Source of the DNA: Capitella teleta
Taxonomy: Eukaryota > Annelida > Polychaeta > Capitellidae
Assembly: GCA_000328365.1 (NCBI GenBank)
Contig: KB294417.1
Location: forward strand, 587,189 to 651,188
Reading direction: 5' to 3'
Length of the DNA stretch: 64,000 bases
How positions within the stretch are numbered: position 1 is the first letter of the stretch; each line of letters opens with the position of its first letter. The notes under the pieces were generated by a model, which was not told where the DNA came from, did not search any database, and saw only the letters and a program-made list of their open reading frames with translations. The position numbers and the translations under genes were made by a program. Below are positions 10,561-21,829 of this stretch, in pieces.

Positions 10561-13045
10561 TGAATATACATGGAGCCGGATTACAGCTACTGAGCCAGGC
10601 AGGCAGCCATTGAAATAACGCTTCATGGCTTTTGCAGGCGTCTCACTCAGAAATCCGTGTGCAACAGCTTAGTAAATCAATCGGAAAATGAAGTTTCCGG
10701 CTCTCCTTTTAATACACGCTGGGCACGATTTAAAAAAAAAAAGAAAATGAAAGATTGCTGGTTGCTTCGTCAGGTACATGTACCTAAGGGAAACCATGGC
10801 GACGAACCCACCGCACAGCCAATTACATGGCAATACGCGCGAAAAATGGCAATTGCCACCCACAAGTTCCAGTTCCGTTGGCCTGGAAGTCGTGAGGGGA
10901 TTAAACGCAGCAGAACGACCCGCACTCCTCGGCGAACAATAAGCGTTACAAAGAAAGGAACATGTTCGAACAGGCAGGCACCGTGAAGCTCATTGGCAAA
11001 TAAGTCTCGTAGAGACGCATTGATGGCTGATTCAGATGAATGGGCTTCCACCAACAACCGACATAATCACTTCCACGCGGTGTTAGTTCTGCTGATGGCG
11101 AATTAATGCAGTCAAATCGAGAACAAACGAGTCCTTTAAACAAATTACAGATATTGAGTGCAACTTTCTACGAAGAATGCAGATAGCAAGAATACTTCCA
11201 AGTGGTAGAAGTGAATACAGGTACTAGGAACTATGCAGTGTGTCACTGAACGAGACAACCTTTACTGCACTAGTAGAGAGGGGGTGATTAGGGAGGGGAC
11301 GGGGGTGAGCCAAATCACTGTCATAATTAGATCTGCTATAATCAAGATGAGTGGATACAATATTTGCGACCAAGTGAATGACATCATTATGCAAAATCAT
11401 CTCAATCGTGAATGATTGCAAACACAATATATACATTTAGTGACATAATAGTACATTGCATCCGAAATTTAATGGCATGAACAAATTAAGAATGTTCAAA
11501 ATATAATGATCAATCTTCATGTACTACATTGTCCGCATGTAGTATTGCTCAGCAACCTATTTTCTTCAAGTCCCAAACCAAACTAACAATTGTATCAAAT
11601 TGACCAACTGCCTAGTACTAAATGAAACTGTGAAAGTACAATTAATCTCGAGACTAGATAGCATCTCGAATAAGATAATAAGAGATATATGCACACTTTA
11701 TCTGATATGAACACGGCTCTGAACCTAATGTAATCACTAAAACCAAGGATGGGACATCAGATGACCAGATAAAAGCAGCAGGAAAAATTAACGCATTCAT
11801 AAGTCATAACAACTACTATGATTTGATCATTTGAAGGCCATGAAGTGAAAAGGGGGACCACATTGCAGCACGCGCCACACGTGAAGAGTGCTAAGAAAAA
11901 CAACCTCGATAGGAAGAACAACCTTGATATACAACCCTTGGGACAATTGGAGCAGAGGATGATTTGTCCAGTTATAGGGGACTCTAAAAGTAGCTCAACC
12001 GCCATCTCCGGCCGAATAACTGTCCAAATAGGGCCAATTAAATATAATTAAACCATTTAAATGCCAGATGCAGGCGAATATATGGACGAATAATCAAACA
12101 AGTGTAAGAAAATTTCAATATTCAGCAAAGCATTTTGAGGAAGGGATAAATGAAACACCTACGTGGTGCTGCTTACTCCTTGTATCTGAATTCAAACTGA
12201 TGCACAAGTCATTCTATGGCGAATGTGTACGAAGGAGCAGATAAAGAGATAGCAAGATAAGGCCACTCGTATTGCTTGGCAATCAGTATAATATATAGTC
12301 AGCCGAATAGAACTACAGATTTCAATAATAAAACACTAGCCAAACTATTTATGAATTACCGGTAAATGAATTGATCAGCACTATAGAGTAGTACATCCAT
12401 ACACCACGATACTGAATTGACTACTTCCATAACCAGCATACAAAGGACACAAATAACCCCTTTTCTTTGTCCATTGTTGAGCGCTTTAGTAATGCAAGTA
12501 ACTATCACATCAGCAAGTGGCACGGACGACAATATTTGAAGGAGTACAAAGTACAATGATGAAGTTACGCTATCACCAAAATTCAAATAAAAAGTGGAAA
12601 AATGATATTTGCATTATTTAATTCTCAATACTTTATTTTAAAATTATAATCTCAGGAAGAAAGAATAAAAACCAGTTTTCCATTTACAAAGAACCTGAAT
12701 CTGCACACCAGGATATAACGTGCTGTTAATAATTGCTGCATACGAAAAAGTAGACCATAATGAACACTAAGCAAAATGCAAAAAGCTAGACAGAGGACTT
12801 TTCCCACTTGATATCACTCCATGGTGCGTTATGATCACGAATTTTGCCACAATGAACATAATTCTCCACGCTTACAAGTTACATCTCTAATTACCTTCGA
12901 GTGTTCAGAGGAGATTCTATTTCTCATGATTCCTGATGAGAATTTTTATAACTAATGAGCATTAAGTGACTACATGTAGTGAGAATAAGGGGCCTGGTCC
13001 GGAATAAACATCAGGAAATATGGGAAACTGAATACATTCACAATG
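10561..13045. other. Intergenic region with no recognised feature
   Basis: Composition falls back to AT-rich after about 11.1 kb. Open frames are short and unrelated to known families. A small tandem echo (AACAACCTCGATAGGAAG then AACAACCTTGATA) occurs at 11898-11932. No transposon ends or tRNA boxes were seen. Confidence 0.35.
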
Positions 13046-13052
13046 CACCATT

Positions 13053-13090
13053 GTAACAAGTTACAAAACTTTTGTTTTGTAACTTGTTAC
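13053..13090. repeat. Perfect 17-bp inverted repeat (hairpin)
   Basis: GTAACAAGTTACAAAAC at 13053-13069 is followed, after four T residues, by its exact reverse complement at 13074-13090. Further GTTAC-type words (CTTGTTACTTGTTAG) follow. It could extrude as a cruciform or fold in RNA. No transposon is attached to it that I can see. Confidence 0.85.
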
Positions 13091-13840
13091 AAAATGCACT
13101 TGTTAAAAAATACTTGTTACTTGTTAGTGAAAAATGAAATTTTGTATATCTTTCTTCGACTCACTTAATTCTTGCGCCATGGTATTGCTCATCATTGCAC
13201 AGCTGAAAACTCATCCCAAACAGAAAACCTTTGATGATACGTGCTGTTTCTGTAATCAAAATTGTCTGTCTGCTACCGCAACCATTCAAATTAAATGCTC
13301 TGCTCGAAATTATGTACATGTACTCGAACTGTCAAGACTTCATCATAACATCAATATCCACTTGTGATCACAAAGCAGATCTGGTTGTGGTCAGATTTTC
13401 CAACTTTTTCAGTTCCCTGAAGACAATTTAGGCTACTGGTATCTGAAAACTGCTTTGCTAATGATTTTATGAAATGTGATCAGGGACAGTGCGTGTATGT
13501 AATACCATGATTTTTAATTTGAAGTAAAAATCATAAAGCAAAACAGGTCGTTTCTTTTTTGCAACAAAGGGGTCATTCTTTTTACATGGTTGGGCTTAAA
13601 AAGATGAAGGTACGTTTTTCAGGGATATAATTTTCGCATTCACGCATGATTGCTTCAAACAACAACTTGTTGGTCCGCTCAATTAAAGAACGTGTACTGC
13701 GATGCTTAATCATTTGAGTAATAATTTTGAGCATAATTTGTCAGTTTCAAACCTTCAGAGATCGACTCGCATTTATGATTGACATTTCCTGTTATTAGAG
13801 TATTAAAAATATTTAAAAGATCAATATTATTATTATGGAT
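13091..13840. other. Intergenic region with no recognised feature
   Basis: There are short open frames only, with no splice-linked exons, repeats or RNA genes I can support. The right border is the start of repeat A. Confidence 0.35.
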
Positions 13841-14530
13841 GCACAGAGTTCCAGGCTCTGACTCAGGCTGCCGGGAATCAAGAGTCATTTCCCGGAGTTC
13901 CGGTCCCGGCAAAAATTGCCTATGGTCCCGGAACTCGCCGCCATATTTTTTTTGCCCACAAGAAAAAAACATGGTATCATGAATTTTATGTTAGAGCAAA
14001 ACATTACACCTGATGTGGGTGAAGGCGTGTCAGGAAGATACAAACTTATAATGACAGTTAAAATTAAAGCGACTGAGAAACTTTGAGCTTTGTTCCTTCA
14101 ATTGATTATATAATCCCTCTGATCGTCTAGTTGGCTGGTTATCACAGCATTTATTTTCAAGTATGAATGGGCTGATCACTTGTTTAATGACTAACAACAC
14201 ACAGAAGGAATCAGCTACCTTAAATAAACATTGCATAGGTGTAGCGTGGCTACGGTGCCTCCATCCTCGTACATAGGAGCTTCGGTGATGTAACGTTAAC
14301 CCTTGTCAGCATGCGTGCACTGTTTGCCAATGCTTGTTCGGTGTGCACACTGCACAGAGTTCAGTTTTATCGCATCATTAATTCGAAATGGAATCCAATT
14401 GCAGTTTATATCATCTCATTTGGTTAACCATCGTGAATAGCCAAATATCAAGCCCATTCACGAACAACCCTTAATTCGCACAAAAGTGTTCAGTTTGTTA
14501 TAATCAATATCAGTAATCTAGTGATCACTA

Positions 14531-16294
14531 CAGTAGTACCTGCGAATAACAAACAGTGCTGGATCCTAGAAAAAGTGTTCGTAGTTCGGTGGTGTTCGTT
14601 AGTCAAGGTTGGGTAAAACTAGGTCACTATGGTAACTCATGCTAGCTTTGCATCAATTCAGCAATCAACAATAACAGCAATGAAGTATGTTCATTCATAG
14701 TTTATTAAATCATTTATCTTTCAATAAAATCTGTAATAAGTAAATCTCCATCGATGGAGCTGTAACTCTACTCCATCTCTTTGAAACGCGCTTCGCCTCC
14801 GAGCGTGAGACTCCGCCGCTGAGCCAGCGCTCGCGAGTCGGCATGCACCTCGGAGGAGCTTGCCTCTGCTTGCTGCATTAACTTTTAGCGCCGTTGAGTG
14901 ACCACGTGCTTACTCCAAAATATTATCTCAACGACGATTTAGCTGATTTGACAGGTTAAAGTTAAGCCCCGCCCATTGACCCGCTAAAATTGACTTCACC
15001 CTGTTTTTTTTTTTTTTTTTTTTTTTTCAGTTTTCTACTGTGTAAGCATATTTATGACCGCAATTTATTCTCGTATGAAGTGCAACATAACATACATATC
15101 AGCCTTGATCATTTTAAATACTTTACAAGCCTTTAAAAACCACCGTTCAGGTGTTCTAGGCTAGACACGGCCGTCTCAGCGGAATTCTATTAACTTATTA
15201 AGCGAACAGGCACACAACAACAGCTCGCATGTATAATTACAGCAATCCAGGGCAGGCGCTAGCCGTTCGCCATTGGCGATTAACTTGAAAATCTGGCGAT
15301 TAAATCCTGTAGTCTGACGAAAATTTTCGCGCGCTTTGTTGAACCTTGCACAATCAGGATTGGATCAGATATAAAATTGTCCCAACAAAATTTACTCTCG
15401 GTTGTTTCCGTCGATTTCTGGAAGTCACCGATTGCCAAATAAGGAAGTTCTCGTGTATGCCCGTCGCAGTACGTGCATTTCCGGACCGAATGTTGTGATT
15501 TCAGTATCGCTTCTAATATGCGAATGGCGGCAAAGCAAGTTGCTCCGTCAATTTCTGCCGATGGCAGAGCAAAGCAGGCTAGAATAAGTCGAATTAGTGA
15601 CATGTTTCGCACATTGACAACTGACGCAACTGTGGTAGACGCAAACAACAACTTGTGTGAGGATTACACCGAGGAAAGTCAGGAAACAGCCGCAACGCTC
15701 GAACAGGAGAGCTCGGACTCACACTCGGACTCGCATTCCCAAGTTGAATTCAACCCTATTTTGTCCCTTCTTCATTGATCTTGTTAATGACACTAAGTTT
15801 TTTGCATTGTATAGGCTTGGCAGGCTAGTAGTTAAGTTTGACACTCTGAGCTATTAAACAAGGATTTTTTTCATCAACATCGAGTCATGCTTCTCTTTGC
15901 TGTGATTACAGAACATGCCTTGCGGAATGTTGAATGCTTGATCACGGCTAATGGCTCCTAAATTTGGCTAAAAAAATCATGAAATGGCTAAACCTTTGGC
16001 TAACAAGAGCAAAAAGCTAGCTCTAGCCCTGCAGCAACCTAAACACCGTAGAACATTGTTAATAGTGTGCTGTGTGCATTTGCCATAAGATTTTATTATC
16101 TTTTAATTGAAAAAATGTAAAATGTAAAATATTTTATTTCTGACGGGGGTGTTCGTTCTTCGCGTTTCGGGGTGTACGCTGCTCAGGAGTGATTTCCTAA
16201 TTGGTTAACATGAGAGTGAGTTGCGTCCAAAGAAAATCGTTCGTTAGAGAGGACTGTTAGCTAGAGGTGTGTTCGTTAGTCGCAGGTACTACTG
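14531..16294 (+). mobile_element. TA-target DNA transposon with CAGTAGTACCTGCG ends
   Basis: The left end CAGTAGTACCTGCGAATAAC matches the inverted right end, which reads CAGTAGTACCTGCGACTAAC from the other strand. Each end is flanked by TA (14529-14530 and 16295-16296). Subterminal CTAACGAACA words repeat near both ends. TA duplication plus CAGT ends is the pattern of Tc1/mariner/pogo-type elements. It encodes no transposase, so it is non-autonomous, and part of its length is a nested hAT element. It interrupts repeat A. Confidence 0.85.
15248..16031. mobile_element. hAT-type transposon nested in the TA element
   Basis: The ends are CAGGGCAGGCGCTAGC on the left and, inverted, CAGGGCTAGAGCTAGC on the right. 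The 8-bp flanks CAGCAATC (15240-15247) and CAGCAACC (16032-16039) differ at one base. Eight-base target duplications with CAGGG ends are diagnostic of hAT elements. Inside, a + strand frame starting MAAKQVAPSISADGRAKQAR and rich in Ser/Asp runs to about 15775, and could be the stump of a captured or transposase N-terminal exon; no BED finger or dimerisation domain is visible. Confidence 0.8.
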
Positions 16295-16654
16295 TATCAA
16301 TAAAAGATGCTTTAGTGAAAATATCCGTGTTACTCCTTGTTGTTGCATCATCCAATTAAGTTATGAGACCACCAATGGCACCATGCAATTGAATTTGATG
16401 GTCGGCATGCGAAAAGTAGCACAGTTCAACAACGAACCATACAAAAAAATATGAAATTTGAGAATAAAACAAATCCATGAAGAATTTAATCATTGCATCT
16501 TGGGTTCCTTTTTATGCATTTCTGAGGCACAAAAATCACGCCATTAATTAATAATCCCATAAAAACCTTCATACCCTCTAATTCGTTCGGGGAATCACTC
16601 ATAATTATTATGTCAATGCATTTCAGTGACCCTCCAAGTTGCAAAACCATAGAA

Positions 16655-16699
16655 ACCGCGAAAATTAACGCCTCACTTCGTTAGTCGCAGGTACTACTG
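16655..16699. repeat. Solo terminal inverted repeat of the CAGTAGTACC family
   Basis: CGTTAGTCGCAGGTACTACTG followed by TA is the same terminus as the right end of the element at 14531-16294, but no matching left end is nearby. It is probably the remnant of a second insertion or of a rearranged copy. Confidence 0.7.
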
Positions 16700-16701
16700 T
16701 A

Positions 16702-17940
16702 TAGGCTAGTATTTTTATTATGACATAATTGTTGTCAGATCAACATTTTACAAAATATACGACGTTTAAGGCTGTTCATGCAAATAATACGTATAACATT
16801 ATGATTTTCTTTCTGATTGCATTATGATCTAAAGATGAATCCTCATTTGGTTCATTGCCTACTTCTTTCATTCTCTAATTACTTCAAAAAACTTCCTGTT
16901 CATGTCTCTGACTGATTTCTTGTTACTTGTTTCTCTCAGTCAATTTTTGTCTAGTCTGGAAAATAAAGAATCCTGGAATTTTTCTGATATAAAAAGGAGG
17001 TTTTCAATCAGATAGACCGGCGGTGCTTTGAGGTGTAGGGTCCGAGATTGAATCATGTCTCATAGTCATAACAGGTTAGTTCATATTCACTGAAAATTGC
17101 ATGTTTCCTCTCTTCTTAGGCAAAGCAGACAATGACGGACATGAAAAGGCTAGTACTAGTAGACGCTAACTTTACTTTCCCCAAAAAAAACATACATTTT
17201 TGTCTCTATACTACAGACTATACCCCTAAAAAATCATAGCGCCCTTTTTAGAGCGATGATTTGGGGTCCGGGGTTATATGGCAAGTGCTCCAGTAGTGGT
17301 TTACCGTCGGGCGAGGTACATGGACCTCGCCCTACTTATCTGTGCTAAATAATAATATAAATATAGTTTATACGAACTGCGAAGGCGATTCGCCGAATGC
17401 GAAAAGGGTGAAAATAAGTCATTATTACAATGAAAAGTAAGGTGAATCGGTAGAGGTAGCGCGCTTGGAATTATTAATTGGTAAAATAATGTCGCATTCG
17501 AACATAAGAAATGGGTTGTCAAGTCCGATTTACAACTCCAGAGAGATAATTCTTCATAGCTTTGCTACACGTGCAAAAATTCATGATTCCCGCTGTCGTA
17601 ACTTTCCTTTTCCGATTGAGTCAACCGAAAGGTTACACGTTGACCTTTTTTTTTTTTTGCGCTGTGGATACTATAGAGCTTCGCTAACATTGGACACTCA
17701 CTAGTCACTAGAAATCAGCTCGATGTGATCGATATCAATATCGCTCGAGACTTTTTATTGGCGAGCGATATCGATATTTTTTCTTTATAATCGCGAGCGA
17801 ACATTGCATCCGATATAGATGTATTTTCAGCTTTTTATTGTAAATAAATCAATAAATTGTTTAAAAATCCATTAAAAATTGAATTACAAGTGTGCAACTC
17901 ATTTCTCAGAGTGACGAAGGTGTTAACTGTTGACCTAATT
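16702..17940. other. Intergenic region with no recognised feature
   Basis: AT-rich sequence. A degenerate palindromic patch of CGATATC/GATATCG words occurs at 17720-17780 (ATCGATATCAATATCGCTCG and relatives). No coding exons or transposon ends could be supported. Confidence 0.35.
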
Positions 17941-17945
17941 CGCAC

Positions 17946-18273
17946 ATTCCCAGATAGCATTCAGGTGTCGGTTATATGCAATTTACCCACCATCAGTGCC
18001 ACAGAAGTATCATTTCTTGCCACTTCTTCGACAAGAAAAGAATGAAAATTATCGCATGCCACAATCATACACTTTTTCAATCACATAACAGCTCATCTCC
18101 TAACGCTTTTGTGAATATCCTGTTTGTTAGTTTCTTTATTCGTTTGTTTGTTTGTAAAAGTGTAAATATTCATTGCAGCACATACCCATGTTCTGGGTCA
18201 GTCCCTCTCACTCCACTTGTGTTTTTTTCTTTTCTTTTTTAATAAACACATTTTTGAATTGAATTGAATTGAG
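17946..18273 (+). repeat. Fragment of repeat family R, ending in a (GAATT)n tail
   Basis: 17946-18100 matches 59607-59820 (CCCAGATAGCATTCAGGTGTC, CCATCAGTGCCACAGAAGTATC, GCCACAATCAT), with an internal gap. The 3' side reaches AATAAACACATTTTTGAATTGAATTGAATTG at about 18240-18272, the kind of short tandem tail seen at retroposon 3' ends. Other family members are 21830-22245 and 59607-60877. Confidence 0.65.
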
Positions 18274-18586
18274 GAGGAGAAGGCTGAGGCTGACCTGCCG
18301 ATACCTCCTGTGCAAACCATTAGTGAATCTTTGTGCCTCTAACCTGGTTCTGTTAATATTGTGAATGTTTTACAGGGTCTTAATCTTTGCCCCAAGAGCT
18401 CAAGGTGGACATGCAGGTACCCTCAGCACATTCAGCCAAGAAAGGGAAGAGTGAGTCTTCTGAACTCTGTAAATGATCTGGTCATTTAGGGAATACCTGT
18501 TTTGTCTTTAGGATTTTTGGAGAAAGATGCTTCCTTCCACCACCCTGCCCTTTTGTTGTCAGAAGATGAGGACTGAAGACAATAAA
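18274..18586 (+). CDS. Possible 3' terminal exons of an unrecognised gene
   Basis: Three open pieces with splice-like edges end in a short acidic C-terminus. The last begins after a TTTTGTCTTTAG acceptor-like stretch at about 18511 and reads FLEKDASFHHPALLLSEDED to a stop at about 18575. An AATAAA lies immediately after, at 18581-18586. A piece around 18378-18417 (LNLCPKSSRWTC) ends at GTACCC. I recognise no family and could not trace upstream exons, so this may be a gene tail or a repeat-borne remnant. Confidence 0.25.
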
Positions 18587-18659
18587 AGATCATGTCCAGT
18601 AAATTAAAATGTTTTCATATGGATAAATAAACTTGATGGACCTTGATTTCATTTTTATA

Positions 18660-19070
18660 TTGTTTGTTTGACATGAGGTACATGTATATGTTACTATGCA
18701 GGTTATTTTTGGTTAGGTTAAGTTATTTTTGGTTAGGTTAGGTGTAAATATTTGGTTATTTAACGTTAAGCAAACGTGATACACACGTGCAGGTAATTGT
18801 GCATATGCAGCTAATGCTTGATGAAGTTTGGTAACTTAATATGACATTTGACATTATGCAGTAGCTTTAATAGAGGTTTGTTAAAACAACTTGAGGTGCA
18901 TGTATATCATGTTACTATGCAGGTTATTTTTGGTTAGGTTAGGTAAGGTTAAGTTATTTTTGGTTAGGTTAGGTGTAATTTATAAATGATAACGTAACAA
19001 TAATGTTATCTAACCTTAGGGAAGATTACCTACACGTGTCTCCCACATTTGCCTAACGTTTTGTGTTTGC
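18660..19070 (+). repeat. Repeat W, tandem dimer (left arm of inverted duplication)
   Basis: Two related units begin with TTACTATGCAGGTTATTTTTGGTTAGG at about 18693 and 18913. Each carries TTGGTTAGGTTAGG words. Inverted relatives occur at 22690-23070, also as a dimer, and a direct relative lies near 29460-29720. The right part (TTTTGTGTTTGCTAGGAC at about 19058) is also shared with the 29690 copy. Confidence 0.7.
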
Positions 19071-19080
19071 TAGGACGTCT

Positions 19081-19520
19081 ATTCTTTTGCTCAGTCAACC
19101 AGAGGAGGCAGTGGAGCAAGTATTAACAGCAATTGAGTGCGTAACAAGGCTGGGCGCTGTGTACTACTGTCTATGGTGGTATGCAGGATAAAGAACCCTT
19201 GGGATTTATCGATAAGAGGAGGGGGAAACCCCGGTCTCGGGCCTTCTGTTCTGGCGCCCGTATCATTCGATCGGATTGGGTGGAGCCGTAAAACCCCATC
19301 ACTCACTCATTTACAGCAGTTGAGCCATCGTCCCTTGCCCATTCACAAAAGCTATCATTTGTGCAAATGGGCAGAGGGAAGACATGATGAAGCAGGTGAG
19401 CAGCAATTAATAACCACTCGCATACATTTATCTCTCTCCCTCTCTTTCAGGTGGGTGATCACTCGTATGCTGATGGGAACAAAAGGGACATTAAAAGGAA
19501 AACACCAAACAACTTTCTAA
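19081..19520 (+). pseudogene. Gene remnant, left arm of inverted duplication (SINE-interrupted)
   Basis: Two exon-like blocks are conserved in inverted orientation at 20640-20945. One contains QQLS..P..IH...HLCK.AE (about 19312-19398) and ends at a GTGAGC donor. The other follows a CTCTCTTTCAG acceptor and reads GGDHSYADGNKRDIKRKTPN. A SINE fragment (19139-19312) sits inside the first block. I do not recognise the family; the His/Cys pair is too little for a domain call. The interruption and short length suggest decay. Confidence 0.4.
19139..19312 (+). mobile_element. SINE fragment (body and 3' end)
   Basis: The sequence TGTACTACTGTCTATGGTGG, the word GGATAAAGAACCCTTGGGA and the end GGTGGAGCCGTAAAACCCC are shared with the full-length SINE at 35651. 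The tRNA-like head is missing. The tail is the short CACTCACTCA repeat. Confidence 0.8.
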
Positions 19521-19548
19521 CAAAAACCTAACCAACAAAAGTGCCTCC

Positions 19549-19945
19549 TTGATTGCCTCTAGACATCTAGTCATCCTCGATTGCTTTGGAGCATCTAGTC
19601 ATCCTTTGTTGCCTCTGGAAATCTAGTTATTCTCGATTGCCTCAGGACATCTAATCATCCTTGATTGCCTCTGGACATCTAGTCATCCTCAATTGCCTCA
19701 GGACATCTAATCATCCTCGATTGCCTCTGAACATTTAATCATTCTTGATTGCCTCGGGACATGTAGTGATTCTTGATTGCCACTGAGCATCTAGTTATCC
19801 TCAAATGCCCCTTGGCATCTAGTCATCATTTGTTACCTCTCCTCGATTGCTTCAAGACATCTAATCATTCTTGATTCTGGACATCAAGTCATCCTTGATT
19901 GCTTCTGGGCATCTAATTTTTCCTGATTGCTAGCCTCTAGACATC
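19549..19945. repeat. 28-bp minisatellite, about 14 units
   Basis: Units of about 28 bp follow the pattern GATTGCCTCTGGACATCTAG followed by TCATCCTC. They vary at several positions and a few are shortened (for example near 19840 and 19870). Divergence between neighbours is appreciable, so the array is not freshly expanded. It separates the two halves of the gene remnant of the left arm. Confidence 0.9.
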
Positions 19946-19972
19946 TCATAATAATTGAGATATTTTTTACAG

Positions 19973-20195
19973 ATCAAAATGCTGAAGGCAACTGAGAAAA
20001 CTGCAAGAAATGGAGCATGACCTCTTTAAGTGGTTGAGAGAAACACTCACAAGGTATGAAGAATAATAAAGCATGTATTAAGGTTAAGTTCCTATCTCTT
20101 TCAGAAACATGCCCATCAACGTGAAAAATCGCATCAATATACAAGAGGCAAGCAGAATCACCAACAGATTTGCATCACAGGAGTTATCGATTTAG
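19973..20195 (+). pseudogene. Two terminal exons with a helix-turn-helix-like stretch
   Basis: Exon-like block 19973-20053 ends at a GTATGA donor. Block 20105-20195 follows CTCTTTCAG and ends in TAG. Spliced, they read LQEMEHDLFKWLRETLTR and then NMPINVKNRINIQEASRI to a stop. The pattern of an acidic helix, then W, then a basic helix is reminiscent of the CENP-B/Tc5-type DNA-binding segment of pogo-like transposase relatives. The first block is not open in this frame at its 5' end, so it is probably decayed. Family assignment is tentative. Confidence 0.3.
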
Positions 20196-20639
20196 TCATG
20201 TCTCTCATTTAATTAAATAAATATTTACACTCAATGTTTCTCTTGTCTTCATTGCATTCAGTACCTTAAATGTAATTCAGCCTTCCATATGAATTTTATT
20301 CAGTCATGTTTCCATTTTAATTTGGATATTGGATATTTTATAATACAACATAAATGTAATAAAATGAAAGTGGTATATTCGTAAAATTTTGCCACACAGA
20401 TGCAAAAAAAAAACAACAGATAATTTAGTGTAGGGTTTTTTTTCTGCAATGTTAATTCAAATGAATAAACTTGCACGGATTGCTGAAAAGAAAATCAGAC
20501 GATAAAAGTGTATTAAAGTTTAATAGTGCTTGCAAACATACATAAGCCGAAAAACAAAAGTTAAATCAGCACACAGTTCATTCGTAGAAATGAAATTATT
20601 CTCCGTTTTACTCTGGTGAACCATAAAGTTTGCAAATGC

Positions 20640-20945
20640 CTCTGGGGTTGTTGCATGTCTTGACTCTTGTTGATGAGGTTTTTGTTTGTTGTCATTTGGT
20701 GTTTTCCTTTTAAAGCTCCCCTTGTTCCATCAGCATGCAAGTGATCACCCACCTGAAAGAGAGAGAGAGAAATCAATGTATGAGAGTGAGTAATAATTGC
20801 GGCTCACTTGCTTTATTATGTCCTTCCTCTGCTAATTTACACAAATGACAGCCTTGGTGGATGGCCGGGGGATGATCGCTCAATTGCTGGTAATACTTGC
20901 TCCACTGTCTCTTCTTCCAGTTGGCTGAAGGATGAACGTCAAACT
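20640..20945 (-). pseudogene. Gene remnant, right arm of inverted duplication
   Basis: On the - strand an open block reads GVEFDVHPSANWKKRQWSKY, then YQQLSDHPPAIHQGCHLCKL and AEEGHNKAS, and ends at GTGAGC near 20806. A second block follows CTCTCTTTCAG at about 20756 and reads GGDHLHADGTRGALKGKHQ. It is the inverted counterpart of 19081-19520 and is less damaged, with no SINE inside. The family is unrecognised. The WKK...W...Y.QL motif could be part of a transposase-related or DNA-binding protein. Confidence 0.4.
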
Positions 20946-20959
20946 CCACTCCTGCATCC

Positions 20960-21825
20960 TGTGATCAATCATGAAATAAAAGTTACACATTACAATTTGA
21001 GCATTTATTATTTATAAAATTAGGGTCATCACTCATTATTTTTCAAGTTATTAAGTAATTATAGTAATATATATAAATAAGCTGATTGTAATTATTCAGT
21101 TTGGTTCATGATCATTCATGGAATATTATAGTCCCTATGCTTCAGCACCTCACACCCCTTCCTCCTCCATAGATAAGTAAGAAAGCAAATGAAGAAATCA
21201 TGAAAAAATATGTAGATAATTAAATATAAAAATAGGCAAGTTATAAACTTACAGACGTGTAATCCTTAGACGTAATGTTAAACTTACAGACCTGTGTCAT
21301 TTGGTTAATGCAGTCTTGTTTTCTTATAATGATTTTAGTGCAAATGATCACAAACAAAAATTGAAGTGGAGACTCGGTTATTATAATTGTATTATGCATA
21401 CAATTAACACAGACGCTTCACTAGGCTTAATTTTGAGGACTGTAACTCTAACAATCTGGCTTTATAAATTACAGGTCTGTAACTTTTACATTCTGACTTG
21501 GGATTACAGGTCTGTAACTTTAGTGACTGCCATAAAAATAAGAAGAAATAAATTCATCCACCTTCTGGATGCTTTCTCTTGTGCGTCGAATATAAACGAT
21601 TTTGCAAGAATCGATAATTCACAGAGGATTAGATTATTTCCAAAAGGAGTAATTCAGAAAATACAAGAAGTGTAGAAGAACCAAGTGAGAGTCAAAGATG
21701 TAGAGACGATGTGAGCACAAACTGAAAGTTTGAATCTCGGCAAAGCGGAAGTTGATATGCAGGTAATTTGAATAATGAATATTCATTATGTGACGCCACT
21801 ACTTTGTGTGTAAAACCTGTTGATT
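20960..21825. other. Spacer within the inverted duplication, no recognised feature
   Basis: AT-rich. A + strand frame of 124 codons at 21301-21675 has no recognisable domain. Short direct echoes TTACAGGTCTGTAACTTT occur twice (21470-21510), with related words at 21250 and 21287. Nothing else is supported. Confidence 0.35.
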
Positions 21826-21829
21826 TCTA

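Larger units (their letters stand above)
13841..16410 (+). mobile_element. Interspersed repeat A, interrupted by a nested transposon
   Basis: 13841-14528 and 16297-16410 together align with 40654-41465, a second copy of the same repeat. Shared landmarks are CCCGGAGTT, CTATGGTCCCGGAACTCGCC, the phrase GTGGCTACGGTGCCTCCATC and the end CACCATGCA(A/T)TTGAATTTGATG. The right copy is continuous at the point where this copy is split by a TA-flanked insert. No protein is recognisable. The G+C-rich inverted words at the left end resemble hAT-type termini, but no target duplication was found, so the class is open. Confidence 0.75.

Noticed and set aside
18700-18735. GGTTAGGTTAGG words resembling telomere repeats
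   Set aside because: Only two or three units occur in each copy and they are part of interspersed repeat W, found three times in the window.
19549-19945. Regularly spaced repeats that might suggest a CRISPR array
   Set aside because: The units are adjacent and diverged with no unique spacers, and this is an animal genome; it is a minisatellite.
21301-21675. 124-codon + strand open frame
   Set aside because: No domain, no splice context, and it begins in AT-rich DNA with short direct echoes; length alone is not convincing.
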